A stretch of DNA of 64,000 bases, taken from contig NZ_JAODNW010000002.1 in assembly GCF_025398255.1 (NCBI RefSeq), forward strand, positions 186,001 through 250,000, written 5' to 3'. This DNA comes from Chelativorans intermedius. Lineage in GTDB: Bacteria; Pseudomonadota; Alphaproteobacteria; Rhizobiales; Rhizobiaceae. Shown in pieces: positions 27,375 to 36,354 of the stretch. The notes below the pieces were generated by a model. The model was not told the DNA's origin, did no database searches, and saw nothing but the letters and a program-made list of their open reading frames with translations. The position numbers were made by a program, and so were the translations under genes. How positions within the stretch are numbered: position 1 is the first letter of the stretch; each line of letters opens with the position of its first letter.

Positions 27375-28806
27375 AGTAGGTCCTGACATTGGTATATCCC
27401 TTCATCGCCTCCTTCACGCCTTCCTTGTAGCCCAGCCCCGAATCCTTGATGCCGCCGAAGGGGGACATCTCGATCCGGTAGCCCGGCACCTCCCAGACAT
27501 TGACCGTGCCGACCTCCAGCCCCTCGACGAAACGGGTTATCCAGTCGAGCCTGTCGGTGCACAGGCCCGCCGACAGCCCGTAGGCCGTCGCGTTGGATAT
27601 CTGAATGACCGTGTCGATGTCGTTCGGGCAGCGGATGATCGGAATGACGGGACCGAACGTCTCCTCGCGCACCAGCTCGCAGTCATGGGGAACGCGGTCG
27701 ACCACGGTCGGCGGATAGAGGGCGCCCTGGCGGGTGTTGCCATGGAGCAGAACGGCGCCCTTCTCCACCGCGTCGTTGACCCGCGCCTCGAACAGGCGGG
27801 CCGAACGCGCGTTGATGACCGTGCCGACATCGGTTTCGGGATCCATGGGATCGCCGCAGCGCAACGCCCGGGCGCGGGCCAGGATCTTCTCCGACAGGGC
27901 ATCGGCGATGGGCTCGACGGCGAGGATGCGCTTGACCGCCGTGCAGCGCTGCCCGGAGTTTCTGGTGGCGCCGCTCACCGCCAGATCGGCGGCCCGGTCG
28001 AGATCGGCATCGGCCAGCACGATCAGAGGATCGTTGCCGCCAAGTTCAAGCACCAGGCGCTTGTAGCCGGCGGTTGCCGCGATGTGCTTGCCGACCCTCA
28101 CCGAGCCGGTGAAGGTGACAAGATCGGCATCCGGATCGGTGATCATGGCATCGCCCATGGTGGCGGGATTGCCGGTGACCACCGACAGCATCTCGGGGGG
28201 CAGGCCCGCCTCATAGAGAATGTCCGCCAGAAGAAGGGCCGTCAGCGGCGTAAGCTCGGTGGGTTTGAGCACCACACGGTTGTTGGTGGCCACCGCGGGC
28301 GCGATCTTGTGGGCCACCATGTTGAGCGGGTGGTTGAACGGCGTGATCGCCGAAATGACGCCCAGAAGCGGCGTGCGCATCGTGTAGATGCGCCGTGGCT
28401 TGCCCTGCGGAGTGATGTCGCAGGAAAAGATCTCGCCGTCGTCCTGGATGACAAGCTGTCCGGCCAGCGAGAAGACATCGCAGGCGCGCCCCACCTCATA
28501 GAGCGAATCCTTTAGGCAAAGGCCGGATTCGGCGGTAATCAGCCGGGCGATCTCGTCGCGGCGGGCGGCAAGCTGCTCGGCAACACCCGTCAGGATCCGC
28601 TGGCGCTCATGGCGCGTGAGCCTTGCCCGAAAGGCGCGGGCCCTCCAGAACGCATCGCGCACATGCTCGGGCCGGGCGGCGGGCACGCTCCCGATCACCT
28701 CGCCGCTATAGGGATTGACGACCTCGATCGTCTCGTCGGTGCCGACCGCGCGCCCGGCGATCCGCATCTTCTCTTCGCGAAAGGCTGTCTTCACCGAAAC
28801 GTCCAT
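27355..28806 (-). CDS. phnY: Phosphonoacetaldehyde dehydrogenase
   Basis: This 483-residue cytoplasmic NAD-dependent aldehyde dehydrogenase oxidises phosphonoacetaldehyde to phosphonoacetate. It has catalytic Cys288 in [12 protein letters not shown], general base Glu254 in LVLELGGND, and Arg107 and His159 (ITPFNHP) at positions corresponding to substrate-binding residues of Sinorhizobium PhnY. The Rossmann segment FTGSVRVGK is at about 232-240. Length is normal for the superfamily. The specific assignment rests on these residues together with adjacent phnA and phnW, which make and consume its substrate and product. It lies 42 bases after phnA in the same operon. Confidence 0.93.
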   Translation of the reverse strand: MDVSVKTAFREEKMRIAGRAVGTDETIEVVNPYSGEVIGSVPAARPEHVRDAFWRARAFRARLTRHERQRILTGVAEQLAARRDEIARLITAESGLCLKDSLYEVGRACDVFSLAGQLVIQDDGEIFSCDITPQGKPRRIYTMRTPLLGVISAITPFNHPLNMVAHKIAPAVATNNRVVLKPTELTPLTALLLADILYEAGLPPEMLSVVTGNPATMGDAMITDPDADLVTFTGSVRVGKHIAATAGYKRLVLELGGNDPLIVLADADLDRAADLAVSGATRNSGQRCTAVKRILAVEPIADALSEKILARARALRCGDPMDPETDVGTVINARSARLFEARVNDAVEKGAVLLHGNTRQGALYPPTVVDRVPHDCELVREETFGPVIPIIRCPNDIDTVIQISNATAYGLSAGLCTDRLDWITRFVEGLEVGTVNVWEVPGYRIEMSPFGGIKDSGLGYKEGVKEAMKGYTNVRTYSLPWPA

Positions 28807-28848
28807 CTCTTCATCGTCCCTGCTCGATGTCGTTGACCGGCTGTGCGC

Positions 28849-30108
28849 TCAGTGTGCGGCGGCAGCCCTCGTCGCAACGTGAAAGGCATCGAAGTTGCGC
28901 AGCTGCGGCGCTTGGGGAAGATCCTCCATCGACCTGTTGACGATGAACGGAACCTCCTGCTCGCCGAGCCCGCCATGGGAGCGCAGGGGCTCCTTCAGGG
29001 CCGACAGATCATGACGGTCGGCGCTGGTGCCGATCACCTTGTTCTCATCCGACAGGAGCACGATGTCGCCGATGCGGTCGGCGGGCAGCTCGAAGCGCCG
29101 GCAGGCCTCGTCGCGCCCGAGCACCAGCTCCATGCCGTCGATCGCGCTGAGACGGGCCATGATCGCGCCGATATCCGCGTTCTTCGGCAGATAGGCGGTG
29201 GCAAAGGACCCGAGCGCGCCATGATGGACCACATACGGGTCGGTGATCGGCAGGATCACGCGCGCCGCGCCCGGACCAAGCCAGCGGTCGAGCAGTTCCT
29301 GCACATAGATGACATCCGGGCTTCCGTCCGGCCGGTGCTTGGGCTTCATGCCATGGTCGGCGGTGATGACGACGACAGCGCCGGCAGCATCGAACTCGGC
29401 CAGATAGCGGTCGAACATCGCGTAGAAGGCGTTCGCCTCTGGCTCGCCGGGGGCGAACTTGTGCTGGATGTAGTCTGTCGTGGTCAGATACATCACGTCC
29501 GGCCGGAAATCGCGCAGAAGCTTCAATCCGGCCGCGAAGACGAACTCGCTGAGGGCCGCCGAATACACATCAGGCACCCGCCGGCCGAGCCAGTAGGCGG
29601 CGTTGTCGATGCCGTGTTCGGCTGCCGTCGTGGTGTCGGCCTTCTCCGACGAGAAGCACATGGCGCGGCCCTCGCCGAAGGTCAGCCCGTGGCCGAGAAG
29701 GGCGCGCAACTTGTCCTTGGCGGTGACCACGGCAACACGGGCGCCGGCGGCGTGGAAGCCGGCGAATATGGTGGGCGCGCGAAGGAAACGCGGATCGTTC
29801 ATCATGACCTCCGCGTCGCGCTCGGGCTCATAGAGATAGTTGCCGCAGATCCCGTGGATGGCGGGCGGCCGCCCGGTGGCGATGGACAGGTTGTTCGGAT
29901 TGGTGAAGCTCGGAATGGCGCTGTGGGCGGTGCGCGTGGTGCCCTTGCGCATCACCCCCTGAAGCGTCGGCATCAGGTCCGCAGCCATGGCGGTCTCGAG
30001 ATAGGCAGGTTCGCAGCCGTCGAGGCAGAAGACGACGGCAGGGCGCACAGGCCAGGGATATTCCCTGTCGTTGACGATGATCGCTCGGGGAGCGTTTCCT
30101 GAGGTCAT
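28849..30108 (-). CDS. phnA: Phosphonoacetate hydrolase
   Basis: This is a 419-residue zinc-dependent enzyme of the alkaline phosphatase superfamily that hydrolyses phosphonoacetate to acetate and phosphate. It starts at the ATG at 30108, preceded by GGAGAAAGG; an upstream extension was rejected because it overlaps phnW and has no family pattern. Asp30 (FCLDGCEP) and the nucleophile Thr69 (IPSFTNPNNLSIATG) match Asp29 and Thr68 of Sinorhizobium PhnA. ITADHGMKPKH provides another metal-site Asp-His pair, and HGGLGEQEVPFI the C-terminal His. It lies 31 bases after phnW and 42 bases before phnY, and completes the route from 2-aminoethylphosphonate to phosphate. Confidence 0.94.
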   Translation of the reverse strand: MTSGNAPRAIIVNDREYPWPVRPAVVFCLDGCEPAYLETAMAADLMPTLQGVMRKGTTRTAHSAIPSFTNPNNLSIATGRPPAIHGICGNYLYEPERDAEVMMNDPRFLRAPTIFAGFHAAGARVAVVTAKDKLRALLGHGLTFGEGRAMCFSSEKADTTTAAEHGIDNAAYWLGRRVPDVYSAALSEFVFAAGLKLLRDFRPDVMYLTTTDYIQHKFAPGEPEANAFYAMFDRYLAEFDAAGAVVVITADHGMKPKHRPDGSPDVIYVQELLDRWLGPGAARVILPITDPYVVHHGALGSFATAYLPKNADIGAIMARLSAIDGMELVLGRDEACRRFELPADRIGDIVLLSDENKVIGTSADRHDLSALKEPLRSHGGLGEQEVPFIVNRSMEDLPQAPQLRNFDAFHVATRAAAAH

Positions 30109-30139
30109 GGGGTCCTTTCTCCGTGGTTGGCCGGACCAC

Positions 30140-31339
30140 TCAGGCAGCCAGCCGGGCCTTTTCCTCCAGCGCCGAGGCGGGGGGTGCCGCGCTCGCAACG
30201 CCCATCTCCTCGAGGCTCTCCCCGACTGCCTTGACGACCCGGCGCATGACCGAAGCATCAAGGCGACCGATGCAGCCGATGCGGAAGGAATCGACCACGG
30301 TCAGCTTGCCGGGATAGATGATGAAACCTTTCCCCTTCATCAGATCGTAAAAGTGTTGGAAGGCGAAGCGGGGATCGGCGGGATTGAAGAATGTGACGAT
30401 GATCGGCGACAGCCAGCGATCGGCAAGAAGCGTCTCGAAGCCGAGCGCGCGCATGCCTTCGACCAGCGTGTCGCGGTTTTCGACGTAGCGGGCAAGACGG
30501 CCGCTCACGCCGCCCTCGGCGCGGTGCTGGCCGAGCGCCTCGAGGAAGGCCGCCACCACATGGGTGGGCGGGGTGAAGCGCCACTGGCCCGTCTCCTCCA
30601 TGTAGGCCCACTGCGCATGGAGATCGAGGCTCAGGGAATGGCTGCGCCCCCGGGCGGCGCGCAGCGCCTCCTTGCGGGCGATGACAAAGCCAAAGCCCGG
30701 CACGCCCTCGATGCACTTGTTGGCCGAGGAGACGACCGCCTCGAAGGGCACCTTGGCCGCATCCAGCGGGATGGCGCCAAGCGCGCTCATGGAATCGATC
30801 AGCAGCTTGCGCCCTCGGGCGTGAACCACCGCGGCGATTTCCTCGACAGGGTTGAGGATGCCGGAGCTCGTCTCGCAATGGACGACGATCACATGCCCGA
30901 TGTCCGGGTCCTCGTCGAGGGCGCGCGCCACCTCCTCAGCCCGCGGCGGCAGATAGTCGCCCTTGTCGATCAGCCGGTAGGAGCGGCCAAGATAGTCCAG
31001 CGTTCGCGCGATGCGCTGGCCATAGGCTCCATTGGCAAGAACCAGGGACCGCCCATCGCGGGGGATGAAACTTCCCAGCATCGCCTCGACGACGAAGGTG
31101 CCGCTGCCCTGCATCGGCACGCAATCGAACTCCTCGACAGTGCCGGAAGAACAGACGAGCTCGAGCAGCTGGCGGCGCAGCGTTGCGGTCATGGCCCGGA
31201 AATCCCCATCCCAGGAGCCCCAGTCGCGCAACATGGCGGCCTTGACCCTCGGCGAGGTCGTCAGCGGCCCGGGGGTGAGCAGATAGGGTTCGCTGCCCGG
31301 CGGATCGACAATGTCCGCACACGAGGATCCGTTTGCCAT
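30140..31339 (-). CDS. phnW: 2-aminoethylphosphonate:pyruvate transaminase
   Basis: This is a 399-residue PLP enzyme (class V aminotransferase) that converts 2-aminoethylphosphonate and pyruvate to phosphonoacetaldehyde and L-alanine. The ATG at 31339 gives [15 protein letters not shown] and then [10 protein letters not shown] (20-29), the typical PhnW start; a longer open frame upstream crosses the promoter. The Schiff-base lysine is Lys208 in [15 protein letters not shown], with Asp182 (LIDSMSALG) contacting the pyridine nitrogen, and [11 protein letters not shown] contacting phosphate. The C-terminal tail of about 20 residues is alanine-rich. It is the first gene of the leftward phnW-phnA-phnY operon and is divergent from the LysR regulator. 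Confidence 0.95.
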   Translation of the reverse strand: MANGSSCADIVDPPGSEPYLLTPGPLTTSPRVKAAMLRDWGSWDGDFRAMTATLRRQLLELVCSSGTVEEFDCVPMQGSGTFVVEAMLGSFIPRDGRSLVLANGAYGQRIARTLDYLGRSYRLIDKGDYLPPRAEEVARALDEDPDIGHVIVVHCETSSGILNPVEEIAAVVHARGRKLLIDSMSALGAIPLDAAKVPFEAVVSSANKCIEGVPGFGFVIARKEALRAARGRSHSLSLDLHAQWAYMEETGQWRFTPPTHVVAAFLEALGQHRAEGGVSGRLARYVENRDTLVEGMRALGFETLLADRWLSPIIVTFFNPADPRFAFQHFYDLMKGKGFIIYPGKLTVVDSFRIGCIGRLDASVMRRVVKAVGESLEEMGVASAAPPASALEEKARLAA

Positions 31340-31387
31340 GCGCCGCTCCCGCTCGCAGTGTTTTCCGGTCGACTCTACGGCGCCTGA

Positions 31388-31412
31388 TTTCATTTGAAAA
31401 ATCGATATTTCA
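31388..31412. promoter_or_regulatory. Palindromic operator candidate for the LysR regulator
   Basis: TGAAAAATCGATATTTCA (31395-31412) is an 18-bp palindrome with 16 symmetric positions around ATCGAT, and TTTCATTTGAAA (31388-31399) overlaps it. It lies midway between the divergent phnW and LysR starts, where LysR proteins bind. GATAAT at 31413-31418 could be the -10 element for the regulator gene. Confidence 0.65.
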
Positions 31413-31458
31413 GATAATAGAATAGGGCAAGGTGATAGTTCCTGCGGAGGGTTCCGCC

Positions 31459-32349
31459 TTGCGCTACGTCCAGCTTCGAGCCTTTCATCATGTCGCGGTG
31501 TGCGGAGGCTTCTCAAAGGCGGCCGGGGCGCTGGGCCTGTCGCAGCCGGCGATCTCCGACCAGGTTCGGCGGCTCGAGGAGGATTACGACGTCATCCTCT
31601 TCAACCGCCAGCGCCGGCAGGTCACGCTGACCGAGATCGGCCGGCAATTGCTGGAGGTCACGAGGCGCCTCTTCGCAACAGAAGGGCAGGCCTTCGAAAT
31701 CCTCTCGCAGTCCCAGACGCTGCGCGGCAGCACATTGCGCGTGGTCGCCGATTCCGCCTTCCACGTGCTGCACGCGCTCGCCCGCTTTCGCGCTGCATTT
31801 CCCGGCGTGGGCATCACCGTGCATGTGGGCAACACCGAACAGGTGATGAACCGCCTCTACGACTTTCAGGCCGATGTCGGTGTGCTGGGCGAGATGCCCG
31901 ACAGCCAGGACTTCAAGACGCTTCTGCTCAGTTCGGAGCCGATCGTCGCTTTCGTCTCGCGCGACGATGCGCTTGCCGCCCGCAGCACCGTGACGCTTGC
32001 CGAGCTTTGCACGCAGCCGCTGGTGCTGCGCGAAAAGGGGTCGAAGACACGCTACAAATTCGAGGCCGAAGCCGCCGCCCGCGGCCTCAAGCCGCAGATC
32101 GCAATCGAAGCGGAGGGACGGGAAGCGGTCCGAGAGATCGTCGCCACCGGAATCGGGGTCGGCGTCGTCTCGGCCGCCGAATTCGGCCAGGATCCCCGCC
32201 TGGTGGCCATCCCCATCGCCGACTGCGACATGCGCATGGACGAAGCCCTGATCTGCCTGCGCGAGCGGGCCCAGTCGAGGCTCATCAGCGCCTTCTTCTC
32301 GGTCGCCGATACGGCATCGCAGCCGGCAGGCGACCTGGCGGCGGGCTGA
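31459..32349 (+). CDS. LysR family regulator of the phosphonate genes (PhnR-like)
   Basis: This is a 296-residue LysR-type regulator from the TTG at 31459, chosen because GGAGGG lies 7 bases upstream and the product then starts [14 protein letters not shown], the normal LysR N-terminus. A GTG at 31432 would add nine residues. The winged helix-turn-helix covers about residues 1-60 ([25 protein letters not shown]), followed by a two-lobed effector domain. It is divergent from phnW with a palindrome between, so control of the phnWAY genes, and perhaps the importer operon, in response to 2-aminoethylphosphonate is likely. The effector is an inference. Confidence 0.92.
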   Translation: MRYVQLRAFHHVAVCGGFSKAAGALGLSQPAISDQVRRLEEDYDVILFNRQRRQVTLTEIGRQLLEVTRRLFATEGQAFEILSQSQTLRGSTLRVVADSAFHVLHALARFRAAFPGVGITVHVGNTEQVMNRLYDFQADVGVLGEMPDSQDFKTLLLSSEPIVAFVSRDDALAARSTVTLAELCTQPLVLREKGSKTRYKFEAEAAARGLKPQIAIEAEGREAVREIVATGIGVGVVSAAEFGQDPRLVAIPIADCDMRMDEALICLRERAQSRLISAFFSVADTASQPAGDLAAG

Positions 32350-32381
32350 GGTGCTTGCAGATCGTCGAGGATCCGGCTTTT

Positions 32382-33320
32382 TCACCCGGAAAAGGAGACA
32401 GGCTCCAGCGGCTTTCTGTTCACGCTCAGCGAAAAGATGTCGGGCCGGGCATAGTGGCCGCAGACATCGAGCGAGCGCCGTGCGCGCCGCGCCAGTTCGA
32501 CGTCGAGCTCGGCGTAGAGAATTCCCTTTTCGCGATGGAGCGGCCCGGCGGCGATGCTGCCTGTCGGCGTCACCACCACCGCATCGCCGTCGTTGAGCCA
32601 CTCTTCCGCCTTGAAGAGCCGGTCACGCTCCGGAAAGTCGCCTGGAATGTCGCTGCCCTGCAGGGCCGTGGCGGTGCCGATCACCCACGTGCCACCCTCC
32701 TTGGCGATGTGCCGCAAAGTGGCAAGGCAGGTTTCCCCATTGTCCCATGTCGGATTGACGAAAATCTCCATGCCCTGGGCATAGAGCGCATAGCGCGCCA
32801 GCGGCATGTAGCTTTCCCAGCAGATCAGACAGCCAAGCCGCCCGGCCGGCGTCTCGACCACCTTGAGGCCGGTTGCATCGCCCATGCCCCAGACCATGCG
32901 TTCCGGGTTGGTCGGCATGAGCTTGCGGTGGCGGTTGAGCAGGGTTCCCTCGGGGCCGATGACCACGACGGTGTTGAACAGCGTGGTGCCGGAGAATTGG
33001 CTGTCGATCTCATGAAGCCCGATCACGATGGTCGCACCGTGCCTGGCGGCCGCCTCCTGGATGGGCTCGAGGTCGTTCCCGCCAAGATCGACCGCATTCT
33101 GGCGCAGCCTGGCGTGAATTTCGCTTGAAAGCGCCATGTCGCCCCCGGGCCTCAAGCGCCAGATCCAGGTTGGATAACCGGGAATATAGGCTTCCGGGAA
33201 TATGAGCAGGCTTGCTCCCGCGCGCACCGCTTCTTCAACCGATGCCAGCACGGCTTCGATCGTCTTGCCCCGGTCGAGCAGGACCGGCGGCTTTTGAATC
33301 ACGGCAATCTTCGTCGACAT
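32382..33320 (-). CDS. Nitrilase (carbon-nitrogen hydrolase family)
   Basis: This is a 312-residue enzyme starting at the ATG at 33320, preceded by GGAAGGGAGGAGAACC. The catalytic triad of the nitrilase branch is visible: Glu43 (FPEAYIPGYP), Lys133 (HRKLMPTNPERMVWG) and Cys167 (LICWESYMPL). The CWES/MPLARY pattern is that of true nitrilases, which hydrolyse nitriles to carboxylic acids and ammonia, rather than amidases. It converges on the LysR gene with 32 bases between stops. Its own promoter region carries a perfect 16-bp palindrome. A link to phosphonate metabolism is suggested only by position. The natural substrate is unknown. Confidence 0.9.
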   Translation of the reverse strand: MSTKIAVIQKPPVLLDRGKTIEAVLASVEEAVRAGASLLIFPEAYIPGYPTWIWRLRPGGDMALSSEIHARLRQNAVDLGGNDLEPIQEAAARHGATIVIGLHEIDSQFSGTTLFNTVVVIGPEGTLLNRHRKLMPTNPERMVWGMGDATGLKVVETPAGRLGCLICWESYMPLARYALYAQGMEIFVNPTWDNGETCLATLRHIAKEGGTWVIGTATALQGSDIPGDFPERDRLFKAEEWLNDGDAVVVTPTGSIAAGPLHREKGILYAELDVELARRARRSLDVCGHYARPDIFSLSVNRKPLEPVSFSG

Positions 33321-33338
33321 GACAGGTTCTCCTCCCTT

Positions 33339-33354
33339 CCGGCACCGGTGCCGG
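33339..33354. promoter_or_regulatory. Perfect 16-bp palindrome upstream of the nitrilase gene
   Basis: CCGGCACCGGTGCCGG reads identically on both strands and ends 18 bases before the nitrilase start codon, next to its ribosome binding site. It could be an operator or an mRNA hairpin affecting translation. A related GCCGGTGCCGGTGCCGG tract lies at about 33473-33489. Confidence 0.5.
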
Positions 33355-33591
33355 CCCCCCGCGCCTGTGCGGGACATCTTGCTAATGTGGACAGATCCTG
33401 CTTCGCGGCCAGTCTTTTTTTCGCGATGATCTTTTTCGGGATGATCGGCGCGCGGAGTTCTTGTCGCGGATGCCGGTGCCGGTGCCGGTGGAAACGCCGA
33501 TCATGTGCATGCCGCCTTCTTTTGGCCGTCTTTGCACGATTCCACCCCGCCATTCGCTTGCTTTGCACTGATGGCATGCTAGTGGTCTGAC

Positions 33592-33618
33592 CGAAACAGA
33601 TGGTACCCATCCGTTTCG
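33592..33618. promoter_or_regulatory. 27-bp palindrome, first of a pair (operator candidate)
   Basis: CGAAAC and GTTTCG arms flank the core AGATGG-TAC-CCATCC, giving 11 of 12 paired positions around a 3-base centre. It shares the core AGATGG-N3-CCATC with the second palindrome at 33661-33687; AACAGATGGTACCCATC here is repeated in inverted orientation there. No T-tract follows, so it is not a terminator. Confidence 0.65.
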
Positions 33619-33660
33619 ACAAGTCAGCCCACAAACTGTTGATCTGGTGGGGCGATTTTT

Positions 33661-33687
33661 CCCAAAAGATGGGTACCATCTGTTGGG
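33661..33687. promoter_or_regulatory. 27-bp palindrome, second of a pair (operator candidate)
   Basis: CCCAAAAGATGG and CCATCTGTTGGG flank GTA, with 11 of 12 symmetric positions. Centre-to-centre distance to the first palindrome is 69 bases. It lies 46 bases upstream of the glycosyltransferase start, and TTTTT precedes it. The pair looks like a double operator for a dimeric regulator of the polysaccharide genes. Confidence 0.65.
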
Positions 33688-33733
33688 ATCGCACCACGAG
33701 CGAGGGCCCGCGGGCCAATGGGACGATTCCGGT

Positions 33734-34726
33734 ATGGCGAAGCGCCAAGACAGGGCAAGACAAGGTGAATGCGAGGCTTTCGGGAGCAGGGCGCCCCGCC
33801 GCGCGTTTGCCGACAAGCGCATCGCCGTCCTGCTGGCCACCTATAACGGGGCGCGGTTTCTGGAAAGGCAGATCGGCACGCTGGCACGCCAGACCGCCGG
33901 GACCATCGACATATGGGCATCCGACGACGGCTCTACGGACGGCTCACGCGCCGTTCTCGAAAAGACCGCCGGTCTGTGGCAAAGGGGCGAATTTCATATT
34001 CTCGATGGGCCTGGCTGCGGATATGCGGAGAACTTCCGCTCCTTGATGACAAACCCGCAGATAGAGGCCGATTACGTGGCCTTCTGCGATCAGGACGACG
34101 AATGGGACGAGGACAAGCTGGAAGAGGCGCTGTCCTGGCTGTGCCGGCAGGAAGCACCGGCTCTCTACTGCTCGCGCACGCGCATCATCACGAGCAGGGG
34201 CGAGACGACGGGCCTTTCGCCGCTGTTCCCCCGCCCGCCGGATTTCCGCAACGCCATCGTGCAGAGCATTGCCGGCGCCAACACGATGGTGATGAACCGG
34301 GCCGCCTGGCAGGTGGTGCGCGAGGCTTCGCGGCGCACGTCCTTCGTCAGCCACGACTGGTGGTGCTATATCATGGTCAGCGGCGTGGGAGGGGTTGTCC
34401 ACTATTCGCCGCAGCCGAAGATCGGCTATCGCCAGCATGACGGCAACCAGATCGGCGAGAACAGCTCCTGGCGGGCGCGGATGTCCCGCATCAGCCATCT
34501 GATGCGCGGTCGCTTCATGGACTGGAACACCCGCAACCTTGCCGCGTTGGAGGCCTGCGGCGACATGCTCTCTCCCTCTGCCAGGAAAACAGCAGCACTG
34601 TTCGCCGAGGCAAGAACGGGCAGGCTTGTCGGGCGCCTCGGCGCGCTGCGGCGCTCCGGCGTGTACCGGCAGACCGTGCTCGGCCAGATCGGCCTCCTGG
34701 CGGCGTGCATCCTGAGAAAACTGTGA
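33734..34726 (+). CDS. Family 2 glycosyltransferase
   Basis: This is a 330-residue GT-A-fold glycosyltransferase from the ATG at 33734; an earlier in-frame start would overlap the palindromes. The catalytic domain has VLLATYNGARFLERQ (about 32-46), the nucleotide-binding DDGSTDGS (64-71) and CDQDDEWDED (118-127), which supplies the metal-binding acidic motif. It resembles WfgF/RfbF-type rhamnosyl or galactosyl transferases by overall pattern, and rhamnose-nucleotide genes follow 156 bases downstream. The acceptor and donor are not predictable. It starts the surface-polysaccharide region and is probably regulated through the two upstream palindromes. Confidence 0.88.
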   Translation: MAKRQDRARQGECEAFGSRAPRRAFADKRIAVLLATYNGARFLERQIGTLARQTAGTIDIWASDDGSTDGSRAVLEKTAGLWQRGEFHILDGPGCGYAENFRSLMTNPQIEADYVAFCDQDDEWDEDKLEEALSWLCRQEAPALYCSRTRIITSRGETTGLSPLFPRPPDFRNAIVQSIAGANTMVMNRAAWQVVREASRRTSFVSHDWWCYIMVSGVGGVVHYSPQPKIGYRQHDGNQIGENSSWRARMSRISHLMRGRFMDWNTRNLAALEACGDMLSPSARKTAALFAEARTGRLVGRLGALRRSGVYRQTVLGQIGLLAACILRKL

Positions 34727-34882
34727 AGGCAGCCGCACAGGCCCCGCATTGGAAAGCAGGACGGTCCAGATGAGGAAATTCCGGGCATAGAGGTGAAGAA
34801 AACACAGCCCCCGCGGTTGTCTATTTCCGCGTGCGTGGTATTTCGAGCCGTGCGGGGGGGACGGGCTTTGGAAAGGCGAAGC

Positions 34883-35764
34883 ATGAAGGGCATCATCCTG
34901 GCCGGTGGCAGCGGAACCCGCCTCTATCCTTTGACCATCTCGGTCTCCAAGCAGATTCTGCCGATCTACGACAAGCCGATGATCTACTATCCGCTTGGCG
35001 CGCTCATGCTGGCGGGCATCAGGGATATCCTCGTCATCTCCACGCCGCGGGACCTGCCGCAGTTCCAGAATCTTCTGGGTGACGGCAGCGCCTTCGGCAT
35101 TTCGCTTTCCTATGCCGAGCAGCCGCACCCCAACGGCCTCGCCGAAGCCTTCATCATCGGTCGCCGGTTTATCGGCAGCAGCCCGGCAAGCCTCATTCTC
35201 GGCGACAACATCTTCTTTGGCGCGGGGCTGTCGAAACTCGCCCGCAATGCAGCCTCGCAGGAAAAGGGTGCCACGGTCTTCGCCTATCATGTCGACGATC
35301 CCCAACGCTACGGTGTGGTGAGCTTCGACCCCGCAACGGGACGGGCCAGCCGCATCGAGGAGAAACCGGCCAATCCGAAATCGAACTGGGCCGTGACGGG
35401 CTGGTATTTCTACGACAACGACGTGGTCGACATCGCCGCCTCCATCAAGCCCTCCGCCAGGGGCGAGCTGGAGATTACCGATGTGAACAGCGTCTATCTG
35501 GAGCGGGGCGATCTGCAGGTGTGTCAGCTCGGGCGCGGCTATGCCTGGCTCGACACGGGCACGCACGACAGCCTGCACGAGGCATCCTCCTTCGTGCGCA
35601 CGATCGAGCACCGCCAGGGCATGAAGGTCATGTGCCCCGAGGAAATCGCCTTCGAGCTTGGTTACCTGACGGCCGAGGCGGTGCTGGCGCGTGCCGACAG
35701 CCTGGGCAAAACGGGATATGCGGCCTATCTGCGCCGCCGAATCGGGGAGCTGACGCATGGTTGA
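34883..35764 (+). CDS. rmlA: Glucose-1-phosphate thymidylyltransferase
   Basis: This 293-residue enzyme couples dTTP and glucose-1-phosphate to dTDP-glucose, the first step to dTDP-L-rhamnose. The ATG at 34883 gives [18 protein letters not shown], the nucleotide-binding signature of the family, followed by [17 protein letters not shown] and ILGDNIFFG (metal site). The C-terminal [10 protein letters not shown] is also typical of RmlA. Length is normal. It is followed by rmlC with an 8-base overlap, and forms an rmlACBD operon. The 156 bases before it are noncoding and presumably hold its promoter. Confidence 0.97.
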   Translation: MKGIILAGGSGTRLYPLTISVSKQILPIYDKPMIYYPLGALMLAGIRDILVISTPRDLPQFQNLLGDGSAFGISLSYAEQPHPNGLAEAFIIGRRFIGSSPASLILGDNIFFGAGLSKLARNAASQEKGATVFAYHVDDPQRYGVVSFDPATGRASRIEEKPANPKSNWAVTGWYFYDNDVVDIAASIKPSARGELEITDVNSVYLERGDLQVCQLGRGYAWLDTGTHDSLHEASSFVRTIEHRQGMKVMCPEEIAFELGYLTAEAVLARADSLGKTGYAAYLRRRIGELTHG

Positions 35765-36317
35765 GATGCGCCCGCTCGGCCTTCCCGGCGTGTTCGAGAT
35801 CGTTCCGAAGAAGTTCGGCGACGAACGCGGCTTCTTCTCCGAGACCTACAATGCCCAGGCGCTGGCCCGGCACGGCATCGAGCTTGCCTTCGTGCAGGAC
35901 AACCATTCCCTGTCGGCGGCGGTGGGGGTGCTGCGCGGTCTGCACTATCAGCTTCCTCCCCGTGCGCAGGACAAGCTGGTGCGCGTGGTGGCGGGGCGGA
36001 TTCTCGACGTGGCCGTCGACATCCGCAGGGGCTCGCCCACCTTCGCCCAATGGGTGGCGCTGGAGGTGTCGGCGGAAAAATGGAACCAGATACTCGTTCC
36101 GGCGGGCTATGCGCACGGTTTCGTGACGCTGGAGCCCAATACGGAGGTCGTCTACAAGGTGACGGATTACTACTCCCCGGAGCATGACCGCTCCATCCGT
36201 TTCGACGACCCCGAGATCGGCATTTCGTGGCCTTTCGCACCGGATCAGCTGCGCCTGTCGGACAAGGACCGGGCAGCGCCGCTCCTCGCCGATGCGGAGG
36301 TTTTCGACTTCGAGTGA
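35757..36317 (+). CDS. rmlC: dTDP-4-dehydrorhamnose 3,5-epimerase
   Basis: This 186-residue cupin-fold epimerase converts dTDP-4-keto-6-deoxyglucose to dTDP-4-keto-L-rhamnose. Motifs: [13 protein letters not shown], then [11 protein letters not shown] with the catalytic histidine, [12 protein letters not shown] with the His/Asp-dyad aspartate region, and [12 protein letters not shown]. The ATG overlaps the rmlA stop by 8 bases, indicating translational coupling. The length is the usual one for RmlC. It is followed by rmlB after 37 bases. Confidence 0.97.
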   Translation: MVEMRPLGLPGVFEIVPKKFGDERGFFSETYNAQALARHGIELAFVQDNHSLSAAVGVLRGLHYQLPPRAQDKLVRVVAGRILDVAVDIRRGSPTFAQWVALEVSAEKWNQILVPAGYAHGFVTLEPNTEVVYKVTDYYSPEHDRSIRFDDPEIGISWPFAPDQLRLSDKDRAAPLLADAEVFDFE

Positions 36318-36354
36318 AGATTCTCGTCGTTTCTACCCAGCGGAGAGGGACAGA

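Larger units (their letters stand above)
33321..33733. other. Noncoding region between nitrilase and polysaccharide genes
   Basis: The 413 bases separate divergent genes and contain no credible ORF. They hold the 16-bp palindrome near the nitrilase start, a short GCCGGT tandem repeat (about 33472-33489), and two 27-bp near-perfect palindromes next to the first glycosyltransferase gene. Confidence 0.7.

Noticed and set aside
33661-33687. Palindrome considered as a rho-independent terminator
   Set aside because: The stem is followed by ATCGCACC on the plus strand and by AAAAA, not T, on the minus strand; it also precedes rather than follows a gene.
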